From Blastococcus sp. (GTDB taxonomy: Bacteria; Actinomycetota; Actinomycetes; Mycobacteriales; Geodermatophilaceae): DNA of 26,186 bases. The DNA lies in NCBI GenBank assembly GCA_025963345.1, contig JAOPUS010000083.1, positions 1 through 26,186 on the forward strand. Reading direction: 5' to 3'. Below the pieces are notes generated by a model. That model saw nothing but the letters and a program-made list of their open reading frames with translations. It was not told the origin of the DNA and made no database searches. The position numbers were made by a program, and so were the translations under genes. Within the stretch, counting starts at the first letter, position 1. Each line of letters starts with the position of its first letter. This document shows positions 14,200-21,872 of this stretch, piece by piece.

Positions 14200-15498
14200 T
14201 CAGACCGCGTGCGCGAGCGGCGGCACGTGCTCGTCGGCGCGCTCGAGGTGGAGCGGCTGCAGTGGCGAGGTCTCCAGCAGGTAGAGGAACGCGTCGTAGC
14301 GCTGCCCGGTCACGGTGGGCACGTAGTTGCCCCACCGTTCGCGCTCGGGCCGGTAGACGACGCCGATCGCCCGGTGGTCGAGCCGGCGGGTCAGCCAGCC
14401 GGGGCCGCCCTCGCGTGGGACGACGATCAGCGTGTCCCGCCCGAAAAGCCCGTGCAGGAGCGCTTCGAGGCTGCCGGAGCGGGCCGGGGGAACCGGCAGC
14501 CGCTCCATCTGCGCGCCCCACTCCGACCCCGCGATCACGCCCCCCCGGTAACCGCCGAATCCGACCAGGACGACGTCGTCCGTGCCGTACCGCTCGCGCA
14601 GCAGCTGGCCGACGTTGACCATTCCGGCAGACGCCATGTCCGTGGCCCGGGCGTCTCCGACGTGCGTGTTGTGCTCCCAGACGACCACCTTGTCGCCGGC
14701 GAACTCCAGCAGCCGGTCGAGGGTGTCGGCCATGTGGATGTCACGGACGTTCCACGACTCCGCGTTGCTCTGCACCATCGAGCGGTAGTAGAGCTCGGCG
14801 CCGGCGACCACGGCGGCGTTCTGCTCGGCCGAGAAGCGGTCCTCCGGGTCTCCCGCGGCCATGGTCCGGCTGCGTTCGTCGTTGAGGTGGCGCAGCAGGT
14901 CGACGACGGCCTGCTCGCACGAGGCCGGCGCGAACCGGCTGGCGAAGGCGTACTCGGCGCCGTCCTCGCCGTACGGCTCGAAGCAGCGCAGCGCCTCGAT
15001 CGCACGGCCGACGTGCTGGGGCTCGTTCTCGCGCAGCCAGCCGATCAGCGCCTGCATCGACTCCCACAGGCTGTAGACGTCCAGGCCGTAGAAGCCGACC
15101 CGCTCCCCGGCCGGACGGACGGCGTTGACCCCCCGTAGCCAGCGGCAGAACTCGACGACGTCGTCGTTGGCCCACATCCAGGTCGGCCAGCGGTCGAAGG
15201 CGTCGAGCGCGTCGCGCGGGTCCTCGTCCGCACCTTCCCGCAGCTTGACGCTCCGGTTGACCCGGTAACAGTCCGGCCAGTCCCCCTCGACGGCCACGAA
15301 GCCGAAGCCGCGTTCCTCGATCAGCCGGTGGGTCAGGGCGGCCCGCCAGGCGTAGTACTCGTGCGTCCCGTGGCTGGCCTCGCCCACTGCCACGATCCGC
15401 GCGTCGCCGATCCGCTCGAGCAGCGGATCGAGGTCGGCGGGATCGCGCAGCGGACGTACCAGCGACCCGACGGACCCGGTCGTGTCGCTACCGAGCAT
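14200..15498 (-). CDS. Erythromycin-esterase-family hydrolase
   Basis: A 432-residue cytoplasmic protein of the erythromycin esterase family (EreA/EreB fold). The active-site signature is present: VAVGEASHGTHEYY with Glu40 and His43, then FVAVEGDWPDCYRVNRSV, YGLDVYSLWESM, and VVVWEHNTHVGDARATDM in the second half. Family members are water-activating hydrolases; only a few act on macrolides, and most environmental copies have no known substrate, so I do not call this a resistance gene. The ATG (15498) overlaps the TGA of the upstream ligase gene by one base (TGATG), so the two are translated together and probably act in one pathway. A GTG one codon earlier is an alternative start. Confidence 0.88.
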   Translation of the reverse strand: MLGSDTTGSVGSLVRPLRDPADLDPLLERIGDARIVAVGEASHGTHEYYAWRAALTHRLIEERGFGFVAVEGDWPDCYRVNRSVKLREGADEDPRDALDAFDRWPTWMWANDDVVEFCRWLRGVNAVRPAGERVGFYGLDVYSLWESMQALIGWLRENEPQHVGRAIEALRCFEPYGEDGAEYAFASRFAPASCEQAVVDLLRHLNDERSRTMAAGDPEDRFSAEQNAAVVAGAELYYRSMVQSNAESWNVRDIHMADTLDRLLEFAGDKVVVWEHNTHVGDARATDMASAGMVNVGQLLRERYGTDDVVLVGFGGYRGGVIAGSEWGAQMERLPVPPARSGSLEALLHGLFGRDTLIVVPREGGPGWLTRRLDHRAIGVVYRPERERWGNYVPTVTGQRYDAFLYLLETSPLQPLHLERADEHVPPLAHAV

Positions 15499-16655
15499 CA
15501 CATCTCCCTGACAGTTCCTTCCCGCACGATCCCGGCGGCCACCTCACGGCGGTCGCCGGTGCGCAGCCAGGTCCTCCGCTGCCGCACCGCCGACGTACCC
15601 CGCGAGAGCAGCCGTGTCACCAGTTCGCCGACCTCGGCCCATTCGTCGTGGCACCGCAGATCCTCCTCGAGCTCGGCCAGCAGCCGGCGCACGGCGAGCC
15701 GGGCATCGACGAGTTCCCCGAGGACCGGGTCGAACAGCGTGTCGCTGATCCCGTGCCGGGCCGCCCGCCACCGGGCCGCGCGGAGCAGCTCCGGCCGCGG
15801 CTGCGGGCAGGGCTCCCCCCGCTCGGCGCGGCCGGCCAGGGTGCGCACCAGCGACCGGACGAGGGCGGCGTGCAGGATCGCGGCGTCGAGATCGGTACAC
15901 ACGTCGGCCAGCCGGAACTCCAGCGTCGGCAGGTGGTAGCTGGGCCGGACGTCCCAGTAGAGGTGTGAGGAGTCGGCGACGGCACCGGAGGCCACGAGTC
16001 CGTCGACCACCTCGGCGAACCGCTCGGCGCTGCCCAGGTACTCCGGCGCCCCGGTGGTGGGCCAGCGTGCCCACCACAGCGTCCGGTAGCTCTCGTATCC
16101 GGTGTCGGCGCCGCCGTGGAACGGTGAGCTCCCGGTCATGGCCAGCAACACCGGCAGGTAGGGCCGCGACCGGTCCATGACGGCGACGGCGGTCTCCAGG
16201 TCGGGTACGCCGACGTGCACGTGGCAGCCGCAGATGTCCTGTTCCAGAGCGAGTCCGGCCCAGCGCTCGACCATCGCCTCGTACCGGGGGGCGGGGGTGA
16301 TCTCCTGCTGCTCCCAGGTGCCGAACGGGTGCGTCGAGGCGGGAAGCACGGCGACCCCGGCGGCCGCGGCCGCCGCCGCGGCCTCCGCCCGCGTACCGAT
16401 CAGCTCGGCCCGGAGTTCGGCCAGGGTGGTGCAGATGCCGGTCGCCGTCTCCAGCTGGGTGGTGGTGATCTCCGCGTGCAGCCGGACGCCGATCTCGTGC
16501 CGCAGCGCGGCCGCAGCGAGGCCCGGGCTGGGGGTCAGCGCGAGGCTCACCGGGTCGACGACGTGGAACTCCTCCTCGACGCCGAAGGTCGCGCCGGCGA
16601 CCGCGGGCGGGAGCGGCGGACGACCGGGCCCACCGAGGAGGTCAGGAGCGGCCAT
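15498..16655 (-). CDS. Carboxylate-amine ligase, YbdK type (glutamate-cysteine ligase family 2)
   Basis: A 385-residue ATP-grasp-like ligase of the GCS2/YbdK family, which joins an amine to a glutamate-type carboxylate using ATP. Landmarks are FGVEEEFHVVDP near 24-35 (metal and ATP-binding Glu residues), EITTTQLETATGICTTLAEL near 62-81, and QDICGCHVHVGVPD near 138-151. YbdK has weak glutamate-cysteine ligase activity in E. coli; the real substrate is generally unknown. Actinobacteria make mycothiol, not glutathione, so glutathione synthesis is unlikely. Residues about 85-100 are an alanine run. The ribosome binding site before the ATG is weak. It forms a two-gene unit with the erythromycin-esterase homologue, below a 19-bp palindrome. 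Confidence 0.85.
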   Translation of the reverse strand: MAAPDLLGGPGRPPLPPAVAGATFGVEEEFHVVDPVSLALTPSPGLAAAALRHEIGVRLHAEITTTQLETATGICTTLAELRAELIGTRAEAAAAAAAAGVAVLPASTHPFGTWEQQEITPAPRYEAMVERWAGLALEQDICGCHVHVGVPDLETAVAVMDRSRPYLPVLLAMTGSSPFHGGADTGYESYRTLWWARWPTTGAPEYLGSAERFAEVVDGLVASGAVADSSHLYWDVRPSYHLPTLEFRLADVCTDLDAAILHAALVRSLVRTLAGRAERGEPCPQPRPELLRAARWRAARHGISDTLFDPVLGELVDARLAVRRLLAELEEDLRCHDEWAEVGELVTRLLSRGTSAVRQRRTWLRTGDRREVAAGIVREGTVREM

Positions 16656-16778
16656 CGCCGTGCGCCGGCGGGCGCCCGGGAGAGGGATGGGACCGGCCGG
16701 CGCTGCTCACCACGCGCGCTCCTGTGCTCGGAGGGGGGTGACGTCGTCGGCGTCGCCACCGGAATCCCCGACCCGGGG

Positions 16779-16797
16779 GCGGCTGGTGACCAGCCGC
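16779..16797. promoter_or_regulatory. 19-bp perfect palindrome, operator candidate
   Basis: GCGGCTGGTGACCAGCCGC has two nine-base arms around one central base. It sits in the 199-base gap between the end of the amylosucrase-like gene and the ligase start, 124 bases before the latter. The single-base centre fits a dimeric protein site (for example TetR- or GntR-type) better than a terminator, though termination of the upstream gene is possible. Nothing else in this gap stood out. Confidence 0.5.
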
Positions 16798-16854
16798 GAG
16801 CTGACGGTAAGGCCTCGCGGGGAGACGCACCAGTTCCTTGGGTCCCCGGAGCGG

Positions 16855-18834
16855 TCAGCTCTCGGCGTACCAGGCGAATCCGAGACCGGGCAGGAGCACG
16901 CGGTCCGCGCGCAGTTCGGGGGGCCCGTCGCTGGTCAGCACCGGGGCGAAGGTGCCGAAGCCGGTGGCCGTGTCGGCGTCCACGGTCTGGGGGGCGCGGC
17001 TGAAGTTCGCCAGGCCCACGAAGCTGCCGCTGCGGGGATGCCGGCGCCGCCAGGCCAGCACCGCGTCGTTCCCGACGTCGAGGACGGTGCACTCCGCGCC
17101 GCCGCGCAGGGCCGGCAGGGCACGACGGACCTCGCCGAGCCGCTGCATCCAGCCGAACACCCGGCCCTCCAGCGCGGCCGGGTCCGTCCGCCGCGCGGCT
17201 GCCGCCCAGTCCATCGGCGGCCGGTGCATCCAGCGGTTGTCCGGCGCCCGCTCTGGGTCGGCGAGGTAGCCGGTGTCGTTGCGGAGGGCCAGTTCGTCGC
17301 CCATGTAGAGCAGCGGGATGCCGCCGAAGGAGTAGGCGACGGAGTAGAGCAGCACCAGGCGGCGGACCCCGGCCTCCACCGCCGCGTCGTCCCCCCGTTC
17401 CAGGGCCTCCTCGATGCCGCACAGCGACGCCGTACTGCCGGAGATCCGCGCGTCACCCGTCGCCTCGTTCTCCTGGAACAGCGCACCGCGGGCGAAGGAG
17501 CCCGGGTAGCGGCCCGAGTAGAAGTCGTTGAGGAAGCGCCGGTGCCCGACGCCGTCGGCCCCGACGGCCGCCACGTCGGTGTCACTCATGGCCCAGCCGA
17601 TGTCGTCATGGCCGCGCACGTAGGTCACCCACGACGTGGTCGGCGGGATGGGCCGCATCCGGCGCAGCGCCGCGGCGGCCAGCCGGGCGTCCTGGGTGGC
17701 CAGGCCGCTCCAGAGCAGGACCATGAGCTGGTTGTGGTACGCCAGCTCGCACTCCGGCCGGTACCGCTCGTGCCCGCCCAGATAGGGCACGAGGTCCTCC
17801 GGCGCGACGATCGCCTCGGCCTTGAAGACCACCCCGGGGGCGGCCAGCCGGGTCAGCGCGTGCAGCAGCTGCAGCAGCCGGTGCCCCTCCGGCTGGTTCT
17901 GGCAGGAGGTGCCCAGCCGCTTCCACATGAACGGGACGGCGTCCATCCGGAAGACGTCGACGCCGCGGTTGGCGAGCCAGGTGATCTCGCCGAGCATCGC
18001 GAGGGTCACCGCGGGGTTGGTGTAGTCGAGGTCCCATTGGTAGGGCCAGAACGTCGTCCAGACCCAACCGCCGGTGCCTCCGCATGCCTCGGGGACCCAG
18101 CTGAACGACCCCGGGGCCCGGTCGGGGAAGACTTCCGGGATCGTCGCGTCGTACGCGTCGGGCATCGACCGGTCGGGGAACGCGGTGTAGAAGCCGGCGA
18201 AGTCCGGGTCGCCGGCCAGCCAGCCCTGCGCCCACCGGTGCTCGCGCGCGGTGTGGTTGAGCACGAGGTCGATGCAGAGGCTCATCCCCCGGTCGTGCAG
18301 GGCGCCGGCGACGCGCTCCAGGTCGCCCATCGTGCCCAGCCGCGGGTCGACGGCGCGGTAGTCCATGACGGCGTAGCCGCCGTCGTTCTCGCCCGGCCGC
18401 GGCTCCAGCAGCGGCATGAGGTGCAGATAGGTGGTGCCGAGCTCGGCGAGGTAGTCCAGCCGTCCCGGCAGCTCGGCGAGCGTGCCGCAGAAGCGGTCGA
18501 CGTAGCAGACGTAGCCCTGCATCCGGGTGCGCTGGAACCAGCCCGGGTCGATCTCCCGCCGGCGGTCCAGCCGGCGCAGCTCGGCGGGGCGCTCGGCGGC
18601 GGCGTCCAGCGCGATGCGCAGCGCCCGCTCGAACAGCGCGTCCACGTCGCCGCCTGCGCTGTACAACTCGGCCAGCGCCTCGTGGACGTCGGGCAGCGCG
18701 AGCTCCGCGCGGGCCAGGAAGGCGTCCGCGTCGTCCGCACCGAGCGCGGCGACGGCATCCTCGGCCAGGCGCGGACGCAGGGACGCCCAGGCCCGGCCTC
18801 CGGCCGCGCGTGCATCGATCCCCGTCGCGGTCAC
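16855..18834 (-). CDS. Amylosucrase-like glycoside hydrolase (GH13)
   Basis: A 659-residue cytoplasmic alpha-glucan enzyme of the amylosucrase group (GH13 subfamily 4), which makes alpha-1,4-glucan from sucrose with release of fructose or hydrolyses sucrose. It has the helical N-terminal domain of this group (residues about 1-95), then the catalytic barrel: DRFCGTLAELPGRLDYLAEL, GYAVMDYRAVDPRLG, LVLNHTA, nucleophile Asp298 in FRMDAVPF, acid Glu340 in FKAEAIV, and transition-state Asp410 in RGHDDIGW. A C-terminal beta domain ends in LLPGLGFAWYAES. The GTG at 18834 has GGGGAT seven bases upstream; the longer frame overlaps the divergent regulatory region. Related sucrose hydrolases and trehalose synthases cannot be fully excluded. 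It diverges from the HtrA-like gene. Confidence 0.85.
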   Translation of the reverse strand: MTATGIDARAAGGRAWASLRPRLAEDAVAALGADDADAFLARAELALPDVHEALAELYSAGGDVDALFERALRIALDAAAERPAELRRLDRRREIDPGWFQRTRMQGYVCYVDRFCGTLAELPGRLDYLAELGTTYLHLMPLLEPRPGENDGGYAVMDYRAVDPRLGTMGDLERVAGALHDRGMSLCIDLVLNHTAREHRWAQGWLAGDPDFAGFYTAFPDRSMPDAYDATIPEVFPDRAPGSFSWVPEACGGTGGWVWTTFWPYQWDLDYTNPAVTLAMLGEITWLANRGVDVFRMDAVPFMWKRLGTSCQNQPEGHRLLQLLHALTRLAAPGVVFKAEAIVAPEDLVPYLGGHERYRPECELAYHNQLMVLLWSGLATQDARLAAAALRRMRPIPPTTSWVTYVRGHDDIGWAMSDTDVAAVGADGVGHRRFLNDFYSGRYPGSFARGALFQENEATGDARISGSTASLCGIEEALERGDDAAVEAGVRRLVLLYSVAYSFGGIPLLYMGDELALRNDTGYLADPERAPDNRWMHRPPMDWAAAARRTDPAALEGRVFGWMQRLGEVRRALPALRGGAECTVLDVGNDAVLAWRRRHPRSGSFVGLANFSRAPQTVDADTATGFGTFAPVLTSDGPPELRADRVLLPGLGFAWYAES

Positions 18835-18893
18835 CGTCGATCCCCGGAAGTCACGGCTCCAGTATCGCCAGCGCTGTTCGCTCAGGGCACGAC

Positions 18894-18928
18894 GAACGCC
18901 CCTGTCCGGGGGGCGCGGACGGGCGTTC
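18894..18928. promoter_or_regulatory. Long hairpin in the divergent region between amylosucrase and protease genes
   Basis: GAACGCCC-ct-GTCCG (18894-18908) pairs with CGGACGGGCGTTC (18916-18928), giving 13 pairs with a two-base bulge and a 7-base loop. An alternative stem, CGCCCC (18897-18902) with GGGGCG (18910-18915), excludes the long form. It lies 60 bases upstream of the amylosucrase start and 40 upstream of the protease start, so it is not a terminator of either gene. It could be an operator or part of an attenuator-like leader. Confidence 0.45.
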
Positions 18929-18968
18929 ACTGGTGCCGGTAACCGAGTAATCATCGAAAGGTGGCGCG

Positions 18969-19922
18969 ATGAGCGCCGTACCGGAACCCGACCTCGAGGC
19001 GGCGCTGGATGCCTACTCGCGCATCGTGACCGCGGTCGCCGCGGACGTGACCCCGCACGTGGCCGCCCTGCAGGTGACCGGCCGCGACGGCCGCGGCGGC
19101 GCGGGCTCGGCCGTCGTCGTCTCCGACGACGGACTGCTGCTCACCAACGCGCACGTCGTCGCCCGCGCCTCCTCCGGCCGGGCGGTGTTCAGCGACGGGT
19201 CCGAGTCCGACGTCGACGTCGTCGGCGCCGACCCCCTCTCCGACCTCGCGGTGGTGCGGGCCCGGTCAGCCACTCCTCCGCCCGCCGTCCTCGGGGACGC
19301 CGGCGCGCTGCGGGTGGGTCAACTCGTGGTCGCCGTCGGCAACCCGCTCGGGCTCACCGGCTCGGTCACGGCGGGGGTGGTCAGCGGGCTGGGCCGCTCC
19401 CTGCCGACGCGCGACGGCCGGACGGCGCGGGTGGTCGAGGACGTCATCCAGACCGACGCCGCACTCAACCCCGGCAACTCCGGCGGTGCGCTCGCGGACT
19501 CCGCGTCCCGCGTGGTCGGGATCAACACCGCGGTGGCGGGCTGGGGACTCGGGCTCGCCGTCCCGATGAACGACACCAGCCGCCGGATCATCGCCTCCCT
19601 CGTCGAGGACGGGCGGGTGCGCCGGGCCTACCTCGGGCTGGTCAGCACCCCGGCCCCGCTTCCGGCCGCACTGGCCGAGCGCACCGGACGACGGCGGGGG
19701 CTGCGGATCGTCGACGTCGTCCCCGGCGCTCCCGCCGACCGGGCCGGGCTGAAGGCCGGCGACCTGGTGCTGGAGGCCGACCGGCGGGCGGTGGCCGACG
19801 CACAGAGCCTCCAGCGGCTGCTCTTCGCCGAGGCGATCGGCCGGCCACTGCCCATGACGGTGTACCGCCGCGGCGCGATGGTCGACGTGATCACCTCTCC
19901 GGCCGAGCTGACCGGGGACTGA
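18969..19922 (+). CDS. HtrA/DegP-like serine protease with PDZ domain, no export signal
   Basis: A 317-residue trypsin-fold protease with the complete triad: His62 (LTNAHVV), Asp92 (SDLAVVR) and Ser171 (NPGNSGGAL). A C-terminal PDZ domain follows (about 220-310: GLRIVDVVPGAPADRAGLKA then GDLVLEADRRAV). ATG follows GAAAGGTGG. Most actinobacterial HtrA proteins have a long N-terminal tail with a membrane helix, or a signal peptide. Here the protein starts MSAVPEPDLEAALDAYSRIV and goes straight into the protease domain, so it should be cytoplasmic. Such enzymes degrade or refold damaged proteins. The closely spaced next gene (64 bases) is on the same strand. Confidence 0.87.
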   Translation: MSAVPEPDLEAALDAYSRIVTAVAADVTPHVAALQVTGRDGRGGAGSAVVVSDDGLLLTNAHVVARASSGRAVFSDGSESDVDVVGADPLSDLAVVRARSATPPPAVLGDAGALRVGQLVVAVGNPLGLTGSVTAGVVSGLGRSLPTRDGRTARVVEDVIQTDAALNPGNSGGALADSASRVVGINTAVAGWGLGLAVPMNDTSRRIIASLVEDGRVRRAYLGLVSTPAPLPAALAERTGRRRGLRIVDVVPGAPADRAGLKAGDLVLEADRRAVADAQSLQRLLFAEAIGRPLPMTVYRRGAMVDVITSPAELTGD

Positions 19923-19986
19923 CCCTCCGGTGTGACACCCGGCCGCGGTCTGCGCCGAGCCGCCCCAGCAGCGGCAGGATGACCCC

Positions 19987-20916
19987 ATGCACGCCGACCG
20001 TCGGACGCCCGTGGCGATCCTGGCCGTGCTCTACACCTTCAGCGGCGGGCTCTGCCTGATCGCCGCCGTCTGGCCGATGCACCGCGACAGCCCCGTCGCC
20101 CTGATCCTCGCCTTCGGGATCATCGGGCTGACCGGCGGGGCGGCCTTCTGGGTGCTCGGCTCCCGGACCCGCTGGTGGGCCATCCACGCGGCGATCGCGC
20201 TCGCCGGCGTGCTGGTCGGTGTGCTGGCCTGGCGCTCGGCGACCGCCGTCGGCGTCGTCGGACTCGGGCCCGCCCTGATCGGCATCGGCCTCTACGCGGC
20301 GTACTTCTTCCGCCTCAGCGCCGCCCGGCTGCACGTGCTGGCGCTGGTCACGCTCGCCACGGCCGGTGCGATCGCCGCCGCACCCAGCGGGTTCACCGTG
20401 CCCTGGGTGGTGCTCGTGGTGGCCACCGTCGCGCTCACCGAGGCGCAGGGCCGGCTGGCACGGAACCTGCGCACAGCGGCCACCACCGATCCGCTCACCG
20501 GAGTGGCCAACCGCCGCGCCTGGGAGGCCGAGGCCGCGCGCAACCTGGCGAGGGCCGTCCGGACGGGCGAGCCGCTGAGCTTCGCGATCCACGACCTCGA
20601 CGACTTCAAGGTCGTAAACGACCGGGAGGGCCACGGCGCCGGGGACGCCCTTCTCTGCGAGCTCGCCGACGGGTGGTCCCGCCGGCTGCGCCGCGCTGAC
20701 CTGCTGGGCCGCTACGGCGGCGACGAGTTCGTCCTGTGCCTGCCGACCACCGACGAGGACGGCGCCTGGCAGATCCTGCGGCAGCTCGATGAGACCCACC
20801 ACTTCGCCTGGTCGGTCGGCCTCGCGACGGTGCGCAAGGGCGACACGCTCAGCACCGTGCTGGCTCGCGCCGACGCCTCCCTCTACCTGCAGAAGCGCAC
20901 CGGCCGGACCGCCTGA
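19987..20916 (+). CDS. Membrane-bound diguanylate cyclase (GGDEF)
   Basis: A 309-residue enzyme that makes cyclic di-GMP from two GTP. Residues about 1-155 are five to six membrane helices (ILAVLYTFSGGLCLIAAVW, ILAFGIIGLTGGAAFWVLG and on to VPWVVLVVATVAL). The catalytic domain begins at TTDPLTGVANRRAWE and contains DLDDFKVVND and the signature GGDEF at 244-248. RRAD five residues before GGDEF is the product-inhibition site RxxD, so both synthesis and feedback appear intact. The ATG follows GCAGGA. The membrane part is not a named sensor domain that I recognise. The gene ends 26 bases from the convergent ABC permease gene, with no clear terminator between. Confidence 0.92.
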   Translation: MHADRRTPVAILAVLYTFSGGLCLIAAVWPMHRDSPVALILAFGIIGLTGGAAFWVLGSRTRWWAIHAAIALAGVLVGVLAWRSATAVGVVGLGPALIGIGLYAAYFFRLSAARLHVLALVTLATAGAIAAAPSGFTVPWVVLVVATVALTEAQGRLARNLRTAATTDPLTGVANRRAWEAEAARNLARAVRTGEPLSFAIHDLDDFKVVNDREGHGAGDALLCELADGWSRRLRRADLLGRYGGDEFVLCLPTTDEDGAWQILRQLDETHHFAWSVGLATVRKGDTLSTVLARADASLYLQKRTGRTA

Positions 20917-20942
20917 CGAGGGTCCGGCCGTGGCCGCCGGGC

Positions 20943-21872
20943 TCAGGCCGTCCGGCTCTCCCTGTCGTAGTTCCGGCCGAGGAACGCCGGCACCCGGGCC
21001 CAGCGGAAGGCGAAGATCATCACCAGCAGCGTGGCGACGTACGGCACCACGAGCAGTACCTGGCTGGGGATGTCGACGTTGGAGACCTCGGCGCGCAACG
21101 CCACGACGTCCATGGTCGCGAAGAACAGCGCACCGGCCACGATGTACTGCGGTCGCCAGCCCCCGAAGAAGGTCAGCGCGATGGCCAGCCATCCGCGGCC
21201 GCCGACGATCCCCTCGGTGAACGTCCCGGTGAAGACCATCGGCAGGTAGGCCCCGGCGATGCCCATCAGCGCACCGCCGGCCGTGCTGGTCCAGAGCCGG
21301 GTCCACACGACCGGGATGCCGAGGCTGTCGGCCGCCTTCGGGTTCTCCCCGACCGAACGCAGGTCCAGCCCGGCCCGGGTGCGGTACAGGAAGAAGTACA
21401 ACCCGACGGCGAGCAGCGCGGCGAAGTAGACGAGCACGTTGTGCGAGAACAGTGCGGTACCCAGCAGCGGGATGTCGCTCAGCAGCGGGATGTCCAGCCG
21501 CGGCAGGGTATCGACCAGCGGCGTCTGCCCGGTCTGCCCGATCACGACCCGGAACAGCAGCCCGGCCAGCCCCGTGGCGGCGAAGAACAACGCGAGGCCG
21601 ATGACGAACTGGTCCAGCCGCAGCACGGTCGTGGCCCAGCCGAGCGCCAGGCCGAAGAGTCCGCCGACGGCCGCGGCCACCAGGATGCCCACGGTGTTGC
21701 TGCCCGTGCTGAAGCTGACCAGGAAGCCGACCGAGGCGCCGAGCAGCATGACGCCCTCCTGCGACACGCTGAAGACGCCGGCCAGGCCGCCGAGCATCGT
21801 GCCGAGCGAGGCCAGCAGGAACGGCACCATCGCGACGACGGTGAGCTGGGCCAGTGCAGCGAACTCGGTCAT
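20943..21872 (-). CDS. ABC importer permease, second subunit (nucleoside/BMP type)
   Basis: A 309-residue membrane permease of the branched-chain/sugar permease superfamily (BPD_transp_2), the partner of the permease at 21869. About eight to ten helices are visible. The family signature near the coupling region is present: YRTRAGLDLRSVGENPKAAD-SLGI, followed by GALMGIAGAYLPMVF. The typical N-terminus, LGGLAGVFSVSQEGVMLLGA, marks the YufQ/NupQ branch used for nucleosides. Its ATG overlaps the TGA of the preceding permease by four bases (ATGA), with GAGGAGAG as ribosome binding site. It is last of the four importer genes. Confidence 0.9.
   Translation of the reverse strand: MTEFAALAQLTVVAMVPFLLASLGTMLGGLAGVFSVSQEGVMLLGASVGFLVSFSTGSNTVGILVAAAVGGLFGLALGWATTVLRLDQFVIGLALFFAATGLAGLLFRVVIGQTGQTPLVDTLPRLDIPLLSDIPLLGTALFSHNVLVYFAALLAVGLYFFLYRTRAGLDLRSVGENPKAADSLGIPVVWTRLWTSTAGGALMGIAGAYLPMVFTGTFTEGIVGGRGWLAIALTFFGGWRPQYIVAGALFFATMDVVALRAEVSNVDIPSQVLLVVPYVATLLVMIFAFRWARVPAFLGRNYDRESRTA

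Noticed and set aside
14200..15498. Macrolide resistance gene
   Set aside because: It belongs to the erythromycin esterase family, but most such chromosomal genes have no shown macrolide activity and the context is a coupled ligase, not a resistance cassette.
16177..18942. A 921-codon open frame on the plus strand opposite the amylosucrase-like gene
   Set aside because: Same cause. The minus-strand protein has all GH13 catalytic motifs, whereas this frame gives low-complexity Arg/Gly/Val-rich sequence.
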